A stretch of 64,000 nt of DNA. Origin: Diplolepis rosae. Taxonomy: Eukaryota > Arthropoda > Insecta > Hymenoptera > Diplolepididae. Below, piece after piece: positions 38,801-48,524 of this stretch; positions within the stretch are counted from its first letter, which is position 1, and every line of letters starts with the position of its first letter. A program made the position numbers and the translations under genes. The stretch covers positions 620,001-684,000 of the forward strand of contig JAPYXD010000716.1 of the NCBI GenBank assembly GCA_030998225.1, read 5' to 3'. The notes below the pieces were generated by a model. It did not search any database. It was not told the origin of the DNA and saw only the letters and a program-made list of their open reading frames with translations.

Positions 38801-39343
38801 CGTATAAATAAAAATCATTGCACCGCAGTGATTATTGCAACTCCGCATTTAATTTTAATTTGCCACACTAACTTACAATTCGTCGAGGACGCTTTCTAGA
38901 TAAAATTGAAAATCCCAGTTTTTTTGGATGTTTTTACTATTATGTACAACAATTGGAAAAATTCGACGGTGAATAAAATGTTCTGAGGAGAGAAAACGTC
39001 CTCGAGAATAAGGCAAAGATGATCTTTTTTCGTTTTTCAAGAGTAGTTCGATATCGTGAAACGATAATGTTTGTCTGTATATATGCATTGTATATGTATA
39101 ATATTAATTACTAATTATACTTTATTATAAATTAATTAAAGAGCTCTTAACCGTACGTGTATTGGTGTGTATAATAATTATAATAATTATATTTTATATG
39201 TACGATCGCTTTTTTGTAGCAGCTTTACTCTCGTTCGGCCATTTATAACCGGAAAAAACCGCGTCTTTTTTCGAATTTCGTATTTGACGAAACATCGAAA
39301 ATTCTTCTCGTGGCTTTCGACTGGAACTTCGAAAATTCGGTGA
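35889..39343. other. ACLY / Lis-1 convergent intergenic region
   Basis: This 3.45-kb region lies between two convergent stop codons and must contain both 3' UTRs, which could be long. It is AT-rich with low-complexity TTAA runs at about 36279-36330. No ORF is convincing. A word near 38066 (CAGGGTGTTTCATAA) resembles ends of some DNA transposons, but no partner end was found. Confidence 0.5.
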
Positions 39344-42300
39344 CTAGCGACACTCCCAAATTTTTATTGTCTGGTCCACGCTCCCAGTCACAACATATGG
39401 GTGACTCCTGTGGAAATCTGAAAAGAAGAATCAGACTTCAATTGAGATGAAAAATATTTATATGGAAAATTTAGGTCCTGGTTTTAAGATTTAAAAATCT
39501 AAGTTTCTTTATATGTTTTGAATAGTTTTTTCAATTTACACTTTCAATTACCGCCTAATGTTCTACTTTTTAAAAGTTAAAATAAACACCATTTTTTAAA
39601 ATTAAGCTTCAAGTTCCAGAACCATTAATGAACTTTCATTTCAGTAACAAAAAAGTCCTAGTTTAAAAAACCAAAATATCTTCATACTCCAATTTTTCTA
39701 TTAATAGTAGAAAAGCTGTTTCCTTCGCAGATCACTTTGAATGAAGAAATATCTACGGAACTTCCAGATACATATAATTACAACTTCCGTCGATTTATCA
39801 TACGATTTTTAATTGGCTATTATTTCAATGGAGGGGGTACTTGATTCCTATTGGTAACTCACGTTATGGAGGGGATATTTGACGCTTCGTCAGGTATAAA
39901 AGGACCTACTTTGACCAGGATTGAATAAAACTAATTAATCATTCGAACATTACAAGATGCTGTTGTTCAAACGTCGAAAGAACTTTTGTGCTAAGATTAA
40001 TTTTGATCCTGAGATCAAAAGAAGAAGACTCCGGATTTGTGTTGATATTCTCCTGTTCAAAAAGGAGCTCAAGCAAAGAAAGAAGAAGCATGACATAAGA
40101 AGAAAAGCTCTGCTTCAATCAGCCCTTTTCAGGGCAGAATTTGAGAAGCAAATGATGAAACGCATGCGGAAAATTCAACTAGAGGAGCTGAAAAAGAAGA
40201 GCAAGCAGAGCTCTAAAAATAAGGGAACAAGTATCAAGGAAAAGCCCGACCAGATCCTTGATTCTCGGAGTACGTTCCTCCAGAGCTTGGGCTTGTGCGC
40301 CTTCTAGAAAATCCTAGTGATTCACAGAATAAATAAACGGCCCTTTTCAGGGCCACCATATTTTTCTTACGACAGAGTTAAATTTTCGTTCACCAAACAA
40401 ATTTAAATATTCGTTTCCTAGTTTATTTAGGAACCTAATCATTTCTACATCTGCAAATTTTTATATCGAAGAGAAACATATCTTTTCATAGCGCCTCCTT
40501 TGAAAATCCGATTTTTTTTCAACCCGCTCCACAGTTACAGCTAATCAGATTCTCAAAAGAGTTGCTATGAAAAATAGTATACATTACTCGAAACAAAACA
40601 CAGCGAATGCAACTCGTGTGTTTTCGCCCCTTGTAATGTAATATACTATTACTTTACTGTTGCAGCAGTTATTATTAAATCTGCTATAGACAAATGTTTT
40701 TCCTATTAAAGATAAGGAATATTCTGGGTTTTTTAAACTTGTTCATTTCACTGCTGAATTATATATTTTAGAAGTATATGTGATTATATTGTTAACAAAA
40801 TTTACGATGATTAGTTTAGAGTAGGGCTTTTGTACCCTTCAGAATTTCATAGAAAAATTTTTTAAAGAAAAAAAAGGTTTCATTATTTTTTCCAATGTGA
40901 TTGAAACTTGAACTGATTTGAAATACAAAACTTTCGGAAAAATATCAAAATTCATTTCTCATAAATATATCTGTAATCAGAACTTAAAGAACGTGTGAAC
41001 TATAAACTTCAATTCATACTAAAATTATTTCAAAATATTTGATATAACGAATAGCCAGAGTGGATGAAATTCGATTATAGATGTTTAAGGGCATGTGATA
41101 CTTAGGAAATTAGCACATTTGATTGATTTTAGGTTTCTACACATTTGTGCCCAAAGTACATCAAATTTTGTTTCCCAAATTTTGGAAATGTTAGAGAAGA
41201 TAAAAACAGACGTAGATAGACTACTTTTGGTTTCGCAATTCAAAAAAAGTTCAATTTTAGCAAAATATATCGGAAATTTCTTTTCCATTTTCAAAACCAA
41301 AAGTATTCTATCTGCGTCCATTTTTATCTTTTCTAACATTCCCGAAATTTGGGAAGCAAAATTTTAAGTCGTTTGGGCACAAACATGTAGAAACCTAAAA
41401 TCAATCAAATATGCTAATTTCTTAAGTATCACATACCCTTAAGGTAGTTGTCGTGCCAAAAATTAGTCTCTGGAAAAAGAAGTTTTTCTATGATTTCAAG
41501 ACTGGAAATTATATATTATATTTCCTTACTATCGCTCCTTACCAATTTTTTGAAAATGATTGAAGTTTCTTAAATCATAGCTTATTTTTTCGGGGAAAAT
41601 ATTCCCTACAACTTAACCGTTTCCAATTTTTGAAAATAAATTCTTTAATGGCTGAAAGAGTGTCTTTCCTTACATATGACATGACTGATGATATAATTTT
41701 CAGTCTTGAAATCATAGAAAAACTTCTTTTTCCAGAGAGTGATTTTTGGCATGACAACTACCTTAAGGCCGTGTGGTAGTCTGACGTCATCAATTACATA
41801 CGATCACTTTATTAACAAAATAATAATTTGAATAAACTTTCCGGAGGAGACAGCAATGCAGAAAATGTAATGCATTACTGTCTTCTTTGGAAAATTTGTT
41901 AGAATTATTATTTTATTAATAAAGTGATCGTATGTAATTGATGACATCAGAGTCTACCATACGACCTCAACTAACGAAATTGGCAAATTTTATTGATTTT
42001 AGGTTTCTACATGTTAGTGCTTAAAGTACATAAAATTTTGTTTCCCAAATTTCTGAAGTATGAGAGAAGATAAAAACAGACGTAGATAGACTACTTTTGG
42101 TTTCGCAATTCAAAAAAAGTTCAATTTTAGCAAAATATATCGTAAGTTTTTTTTTATTATTAAAACCAAAAGTAGTCTATCTACGTCCGTTGTTATCTTC
42201 TTTGCCATTTCTCAAAGTTTGGGAACAAAACTGTATGTATTCTGGACACAAACTAGTAGAAACTGAACCGAAATAGTTACAAGAACTTGCTACTTTTCTC

Positions 42301-45300
42301 AAGTATCACAGGCCCTTAATAACTATTTACATTTTGTAAATAAAACAAAAGAACAGCACCAATAAAGAACATCTAATTTTTATCTGGTCAACTGACTTTC
42401 TCCCGATTGTCCGTCTAATTTATTCATAATATAATATAAAAACTATTTTGGAACAATTAACAATGTTCTGGTAATCAAAAACTTGAAATTTTACGGTAAA
42501 GGAAAGAATTCTCTGCCAATTTTCATTTTTCTAGGTATATTGGTCACCCGAGGGAGGGGGGGAGGGGTTGACTCTGATTGGCTCATGGAGTTGTGGAAGG
42601 GATAGGGTGTGTCACTGACTATAAAAGGAGCCACTTTTTGGCTGATTAACTCATTCAACGCCGAACTTTTGAGTAGACTGGTTTAGACTTGAAAATATTT
42701 TTGAACATGGATCTCGAAAAATCTCCTACTCCAGGAGTTAAGGATACCGAAAAGGAAATCGAGAGACTAGAGACTTGGATCAATTATCTCCAATTCAAGA
42801 AGATCTTTATGAAAGAAGAGCTGAGGCAGAGGATAAAGAAGACTATTGATCATCGGAAAGAGGCTGTGATTCAATCAGCTCTTCGAAGAGCAGAATCCGA
42901 AAAGCGAAGGATTTTGCAAGAACGTGGAAGTGTTCTTAATACACACTGAGCATTTAAACAACAAACAATTGGCCCTTTTCAGGGCCACAAATCGTTTTTT
43001 ACGTTGGAACAACTTTCAGTTCACTTTAATAAAAATATTCCTCCCTCCTTTTTTCAGTATTTACTAGTACATACCGATTACATCAAATAAATTACATCGA
43101 TTTACATCAGAAATCCTGCTTGACTGCATTTGGACTTTTCGATGTAAAATATGTGGTAATTATATATAAAAACTGACTAATTTACGCTGATAATTCAAGT
43201 GTCCATTCTTGATTTACATCAGAAATCCAAAGAAATCAACACAGACAAGGAGAGGGAAGGACAAGGTTTTCCTCCGCTCTTTTTTTCTATAATTAATAGT
43301 AGCATCATATGTTTTTTCAAAGCTTTCTTTATATTCAAGAAAGATTTTTCGGAGCACATATATGTGCGCTCCCCTCGGGAAGTTCGTGTACAACTTGGCA
43401 TGTACTTCCTACAGAAAGGTGGTTGAGTTTTATAGAATCCACACATAAAACTCAAATTTCCTTGGATCAATTCACCATCAAAGCTTTCTTAGAGTTTGAG
43501 GTAATAAGTGAAGATCCGAGAATGTGACGTGGCTGATAATTAATTAGCGGAAATTTAGCAGGTATAGCAATTAGCCTCGATTTTGGGGCGATAATCTCCA
43601 AAGATTCTGAGAACTCCACAAGACGCTACAATAGAAGAAATTAAGTGTGCATGCGCGCATCAATAGTAGGTACTTAGTAGATATACAGGTAATCACCTGC
43701 CTACCTCAGCCATATTCACCTATGTGCAAACGCTCTTTTCTACTAGCAAGGAACTACAACCAAGAAGAAGGAGAAAGGCATCATTCTTTACAAAGTGGTC
43801 AATTCGGTTTTTTAAAAATGATTTCCATTTACTTTAAATTGATATTAAAATACCTCAAACTTCATTGGTGCACGGTGTCCCAACCCCACTCTGTGCACAG
43901 ATGAAATTATTTTCTCCGTTCTTTGAACAGAAAACTGAAAGCACTTGTTATATCTTATTTGTGATCTTTAGGACATTTTTTCTGAACTTTTTGAAAGACA
44001 AATATCATTACAAAACCCTAAAGTTTGCCCTTGATATATTTCATTTCTCATTAGTGTACGACCCTCTTTTTGAATAACACATAGCTATATGATATTCGTT
44101 AAATCCTTCTTACCGACTGAAGTGCAGAAGTGAACATGAGCCTCGAGGGTTTTCATAGCCCGTTTATTACGGATGTCCCAAACCCGTAACGTTTTATCGT
44201 CGGAAGCGCTGACGATGAATTTTCCACCGGGATGAAAAACGATACTACGGACCCAGTTGTCGTGACCAATTAAAGTGAATAGACAAACTCCGGCGCTTAC
44301 ATCCCAAACTCGGATAGACTTGTCTCGAGAGCCAGAGGCGAGGAAAGGCCCTTCGTGTGCTCCTTTGTTATCTGCTCCAGCCGCCGCATTTATCGGCGCT
44401 CTTGCGCAATCCGGTGCCCAAGCGATGCACTCAACCACGTGATCGTGATCCCTAAGCTCGGCCTATTGAGAAAACTCATAGTCATTCGAAGAAATTAACT
44501 GATAATCAAGATTTTGAATCAAAATTATAAGGAAAAATAAAAGCAACCTTAGTTTCCTTCGTGGCAATGGACCAGATCCTGACGGTTTGGTCATTGGAAC
44601 AGCTGGCAATTAGTTCTCCACAGGGACTGATTCTCGCCATCCTGACCCATTCTCTGTGCCCAATGAGAGTTTTTACGCAATAACCTGTCGCGACTTCCCA
44701 AATCTTGATAGTCTTGTCTCGAGAGGCGCTAACTATTAAGTCACCCTGAGGTACGAACGTCACCGAAGTCACGTTGTGATCGTGACCATGCATAGTTTTG
44801 ATGCAGGAGAATGACTGATGGAAATCCCAGAGCTTTATTGACATATCTGAACTACAAGAGACTAGAAGCTTCCCGGTCGTATCGAACGCGATATCCTGGA
44901 CGCTGTCCGTGTGGCCTTTGAGTGTTCGTTCGAACTCTCCACTTTCGAAGTCCCATACCTAAAACATCAATTATAAAGAGACATGCCTTCTATTTCTCTA
45001 ATTCCTGTGAATTTAGGTACCTTCATTGTGGCATCTTCACTCGCGGAAACGATAAGGCTGAAAACGGGATGAAAAATGACTCTATTAATGGTGGCTCTGT
45101 GACCAGTGAGACAGAATTTTTCAGGAGGCCTTGGTATCCATTCGGAAGAGGATCTTTTTCCTCGAGTCGGAGCTCCTTCGATAAATTCCTTCTCGGCCTC
45201 TGAAAGCTTAGATTCTAATTCCATTACCTGAAACCACAGGAATATTAATATAACAAATAACTTCCAACTGAGTGGCTCTAATTTCAATTAAGAAGATTTA

Positions 45301-48300
45301 TAACCGCCGACCTTCTTCTGGAGTCGAATGACAGAGGTCCATTTCTTTTCGAGAAGACCTCCATACTTGCGTTCGACCTCTCCTGGCATATCAGCTTCCT
45401 TCTTAAACGCTTCCAGCGCATCTTGATAGCCATTTGCACTTAGATAATCCGCGATCGCCTTATTTCTGAAATCATAATAAGTTTGCTAATTATTTGTCCT
45501 TCAATTTAATATAACTCCCAAATTTTTTATAAAATTGCTTAATAAACAATTTTACAAAACAATTAATAAGGTGATTAAAATAGAAACGAATTCTCTATAA
45601 AGAACTATTTCTATCCAACGAGATATCTTTTCATTTCATCTTTTTGCCTACGTTGCTTGGATTCCAAGGCGAATCTCAGGTGACTATGGCTTTCAGCGTG
45701 TAGACAGAATGGATTGTTTTCGCGAGAATAAAGTGTGTATCATAAATATAAATCTACGGGTGTTGTAGCAAGATTTCGTGGATAGGCGATGATGGATTTA
45801 ACTGCAACGGAATAATACGTGGGAAAGAGACCGAAAGTCGAGTATAGCTGGCTCAGTGTGAAAGGCCTGTACGAGTTCCCTTTTGCTAATATTCTTCATT
45901 ATTAACGTACACCTTCCTTATCATATTTTATTGTAAATGATGTCTTAGAATCTTCAACTTTCTTCCAAGAAGAAATACAAAAAAAGTAATAAATCATAGT
46001 GGAAAATTTATAATGGACCGTGAAAATCTCCTGTCCGAAAATTAAACTCGATCCAATACTTCAAACTAGCCCTCGTGAACAGGAAATAACAAATTAGGAG
46101 AGAAGAAAACGTGAGAAAATGATTAATCACTAAGATAAGAGAGAAAGTTTTTTGATACTTCAAACGGGATTTTTAATTTGGACTATTAAAAATAAATCAT
46201 ATTCCTAAAAGTTTGAGTTGAAATGATTACTAATTACTAATATTACAAAATCAAATTATGGAAATTTTCGAATTTAAAAATTTTAAAGTCCGAATTCTAG
46301 ACACCGATAAAATAACCTTTATTTATTTAAATATTTTAATCGATAGTTTATTGACAGTTTTTTCTACAAGGGTAATTAATTAATTAAAATTTTTTAAAAA
46401 AGTGGTGTCAAACCTCTCTTAATTTCAAAGAGAAACGTTTAAAATGAGGATAAATAAGTGGAATTTTTAATTATAAGACACAGGGTATGTGTTAATCTCG
46501 TTAAGATACAATTGGTTCGCATCTCACGAACTTGAGTCAATGGAGTGGAAAGAGTTGACTGCTATTAAAGTCGATCGAACTGTGCCATCGTTTTAAAGGT
46601 CGCCTCCCACCTGTTTCACTATTACTACAAATTCTTGCCAATTCAAAAAAATTCTTATTTTTGTATAAGATTACCGGTACCTGCTTGTAACTTTGTTGAT
46701 CAATAACTTCCGGTATTTTAATCAATTGAGAAATAAAAAAACAATGAAAATGATTAAAATTAAATGCAAACAAAAGAATGATCATAAAGAGAATAATAAA
46801 ACAAACAATAATAAAGAAATAAAATGTATTTAACAAATTCAGTACAAAGTGATAAAAAATTTCATTTTAATGGAATTTTTATTTCTATAGTCAAATCTGG
46901 TCACACTACGGAAGGAAAGTAAATAAAACGCTATAAAAAGTGGAAACCAATTGGTCTTGGGAATAAAAAAACTTGGAACTTTTACTGGAAAGTGTGCGTC
47001 GATCTTGAGATCGGATGTCCCTTAGAAAAAGAAACGGAATCTTCCTGGAAAAATTGCTAAAATAAAATTATGAAAGCATTTAATTTCTATAAACTTTTCT
47101 CATCTTTATTTATTTTTGTAATGACATATTCAATAATTAATGAATATTGGAAAATATTTATCTTTCTAAACTTATTCACAATCAGGTATAAATGGAAATA
47201 AAAAGTTCGCCAGGGGCGGATTTACGCTCACTTTCAAATCGCTTTTATGGCCAAATTGGAATGCAGACCAAACAAAAGGGAAATCCGAGTTCTTCAATCA
47301 TAAATGAAATGCTAGAAATATAAATAATTACAACACCAAGGTGAAATTTAAAATTGCAAGTTAATAATATCGATTGAATAATTTTTTATTATTAATTATT
47401 CAAGTGGTCTTGAATTTTAAATAACGCAAGGAACTTCAGTTTTAAATTCTTTATTACCCTTAATTATTCACGAGGAATTTCATAACACGTTTCGTCATAT
47501 GAATATTTTTTGACACAATGTTTGTTTGCAGAAATTGAATCCTGAGTTTCTGAAGATGACATCATCCTCTGGAACATGAGGTGAGTGTGAATTCGTGAGT
47601 AAAAGATCAATTCATTTAAAATCTCTTTTCCTTGACATGTGGACATTTATGCTTCATAGACAATGTCACAAAAAATAATCATTTTTAGAAACCTTACTGA
47701 CTCTTAGGCTGAGAATTGAGAGCGATAAAATAAAATTGGGAATTTAAAGTGAAATAAAACACAGGAAATGTGATGACTTTTGTTTAGTTTAATTTGAGAA
47801 AATAAAGAGAATAATTTCTCATTTTTTGACGATTTTCTCTCTTTTGCGCATATACTGCGTCTCGGTATCTTGAGTATCGATCCCCCAGGTCGCGCGTGCT
47901 CAAAGGCATCCCTTTGCTTCCCCACAAATGTTTCACAACGCCCACCATCAATACCACCCCCGACGATCCGAAACTAATTCAAATGATCGAGTTTGGCCTT
48001 TTCTACTTTTCAGATCTCATCACTTTTATCCACAATTCAATTAATCCAAAAACAAAATACCTCTTATTGAAAAATTTAATAATAAAATAAAGCGATAAAT
48101 TCAGTCTTTTAATCAAAATTTCGGATGAAGTATTTACAGAATATTTTTGTTATTTTAAAATAATTCCATCTCTATTTTTATGGTGAGTTAATTGTCTTCT
48201 ATAAAACTCGAGAGGAATCAGAAGTGAGGGAGGTTCTTTTACCTTGAAAGTGGGTATCTCTTGGAAACCAACTTGAGTAACGAACCGATTAAATTTGGAA

Positions 48301-48524
48301 GCCAGGTATGGGGTTCCATTGATCGCTGCTAAGTCTACACGCTATCCCATAATAGGGAAACCAAAAAATATTCTGAAGTGTTGTATTTCCCGAAGATCGT
48401 CTTCAGTCATTATCACGATGATAAATGAAGAATTTTTTTTTTTTATAACAAAGGAGTGTGAAATTTCGAGATGAAAATTGACTTACAACTCCTCCCTCTG
48501 ACGTTGAGATAACACCATTTTCAT
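39344..48524 (-). CDS. Lis-1: Lis-1 (PAFAH1B1), dynein regulator
   Basis: Six coding exons (48487-48524, 45312-45465, 45021-45227, 44548-44958, 44114-44462, 39344-39417) give 410 residues, exactly the human length. The N-terminus has the LisH dimerisation motif ([19 protein letters not shown]), then a coiled coil ([20 protein letters not shown]) and seven WD40 blades with GH...WD repeats (for example [22 protein letters not shown]). It ends [16 protein letters not shown]1 binds cytoplasmic dynein and supports nuclear migration and spindle positioning. Intron 1 spans 3.0 kb. The last intron spans 4.7 kb (39418-44113) and hosts two antisense stem-loop genes and a cluster of miniature elements. 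A 5' UTR exon segment probably extends to 48629 (acceptor there), and it includes a 6-codon upstream ORF. Confidence 0.97.
39812..39903 (+). promoter_or_regulatory. Histone-like promoter of stem-loop gene A
   Basis: Two inverted CCAAT words (ATTGGCT at 39812 and ATTGG at 39850) precede a consensus TATAAAAG at 39895. The start codon lies 62 bases below the TATA box, with TCATTC at 39939, which resembles an insect initiator. The layout resembles core-histone promoters and is shared with gene B. Confidence 0.65.
39957..40307 (+). CDS. Stem-loop gene A: short basic helical protein, intronless, unrecognised
   Basis: A single open exon encodes 116 residues that are very rich in Lys and Arg. The central segment ([20 protein letters not shown], then [17 protein letters not shown]) should form a long charged helix and aligns with gene B (LQFKK..., QSAL-x-RAE-x-EK). 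The tail is Ser/Lys-rich ([12 protein letters not shown]). It has a TATA box and CCAAT words upstream. A perfect histone-type stem-loop starts 32 bases after the stop. I cannot assign it to any core histone, H1, protamine or HMG family. Inference: a chromatin- or nucleic-acid-associated protein made during S phase or in the germ line. It lies antisense within the last intron of Lis-1. A pseudogene is possible, but two divergent copies that both keep open frames and processing signals argue for function. Confidence 0.7.
   Translation: MLLFKRRKNFCAKINFDPEIKRRRLRICVDILLFKKELKQRKKKHDIRRKALLQSALFRAEFEKQMMKRMRKIQLEELKKKSKQSSKNKGTSIKEKPDQILDSRSTFLQSLGLCAF
40122..40135 (+). other. Second histone-like hairpin inside gene A coding sequence
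   Basis: GCCCTTTTCAGGGC forms a 5-bp stem with the same TTTC loop as the 3' histone hairpin, one base pair shorter, in the codons for SALFRAE. Gene B has a different palindrome (GCTCTTCGAAGAGC, 42878-42891) at the aligned codons. Confidence 0.55.
40339..40354 (+). terminator. Histone mRNA 3' stem-loop of gene A
   Basis: GGCCCTTTTCAGGGCC, preceded by AAAC and followed by ACCA, is a perfect replication-dependent histone stem-loop with a 6-bp stem and 4-base loop. The element is bound by SLBP and directs cleavage without a poly(A) tail. A T-rich block followed by TTACGACAGAG lies just downstream, where a U7 site would be expected. An AATAAA also lies in the leader, so polyadenylation is an alternative. 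Confidence 0.85.
41085..41442. mobile_element. TTAA-flanked palindromic element, family A (copy 2)
   Basis: 358 bp bounded by TTAA (41085-41088 and 41439-41442). The termini GGGCATGTGATACTTA... and ...TAAGTATCACATACCC match the ABCB6-intron copy. Inner arms are also shared (TAGATAGACTACTTTTGGTT against its complement). Its right TTAA is also the left TTAA of the next element. Confidence 0.8.
41439..41766. mobile_element. TTAA-flanked palindromic element, family B
   Basis: 328 bp. The ends are GGTAGTTGTCGTGCCAAAAA and the near-complement TTTTTGGCATGACAACTACC. Inverted arms exceed 70 bases (for example TCTATGATTTCAAGACTG against its complement). It shares one TTAA with family A on the left and one with family C on the right. 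Confidence 0.8.
41763..41970. mobile_element. TTAA-flanked palindromic element, family C (copy 1)
   Basis: 208 bp. The left end is GGCCGTGTGGTAGTCTGACG; the right end is the near-complement GTCTACCATACGACC followed by TCAA (one change from TTAA). Long arms include CAATTACATACGATCACTTT. A second copy lies at 57771-57972. Confidence 0.75.
41970..42319. mobile_element. Family A element, left end truncated (copy 3)
   Basis: Aligns with 41100-41442 from GAAATT through the inner inverted arms to ...AAGTATCACAGGCCC TTAA. The first 15 or so bases of the left terminus are missing where the family C element abuts. Confidence 0.75.
42577..42627 (+). promoter_or_regulatory. Histone-like promoter of stem-loop gene B
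   Basis: Inverted CCAAT (ATTGGCT, 42577-42583), then TATAAAAG at 42620-42627, then TCATTC at 42651 (31 bases from the TATA box, the expected start region). A G-rich tract lies just upstream. Confidence 0.65.
42707..42949 (+). CDS. Stem-loop gene B: short charged helical protein, intronless, paralogue of gene A
   Basis: One exon encodes 80 residues from [10 protein letters not shown]; an in-frame ATG at 42689 would add six hydrophobic residues. The N-terminal SPTPG is followed by a predicted long helix ([20 protein letters not shown], then [20 protein letters not shown] and [14 protein letters not shown]). The QSAL-x-RAE-x-EK block and the LQFKK/LLFKK block align with gene A. The stop is followed 22 bases later by a perfect histone stem-loop. 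The protein is highly charged and less basic than A, and lacks A's Lys/Ser tail. No histone fold is apparent and the family is unknown to me. It shares the strand, promoter layout and intronic location of gene A, suggesting an old duplication. Confidence 0.72.
   Translation: MDLEKSPTPGVKDTEKEIERLETWINYLQFKKIFMKEELRQRIKKTIDHRKEAVIQSALRRAESEKRRILQERGSVLNTH
42971..42986 (+). terminator. Histone mRNA 3' stem-loop of gene B
   Basis: GGCCCTTTTCAGGGCC, identical over all 16 bases to the hairpin of gene A, preceded by CAATT and followed by ACAAATCG. A T run followed by TTACG follows at the same distance as in gene A. No AATAAA lies between the stop codon and the hairpin. Confidence 0.85.

Noticed and set aside
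39957..42949. The two stem-loop genes as diverged copies of a core histone gene
   Set aside because: No histone-fold signature words (such as those near the ends of H3, H4, H2A or H2B) can be aligned in any frame. The paralogous block is a single charged helix-like region. The histone link rests on RNA and promoter signals only.
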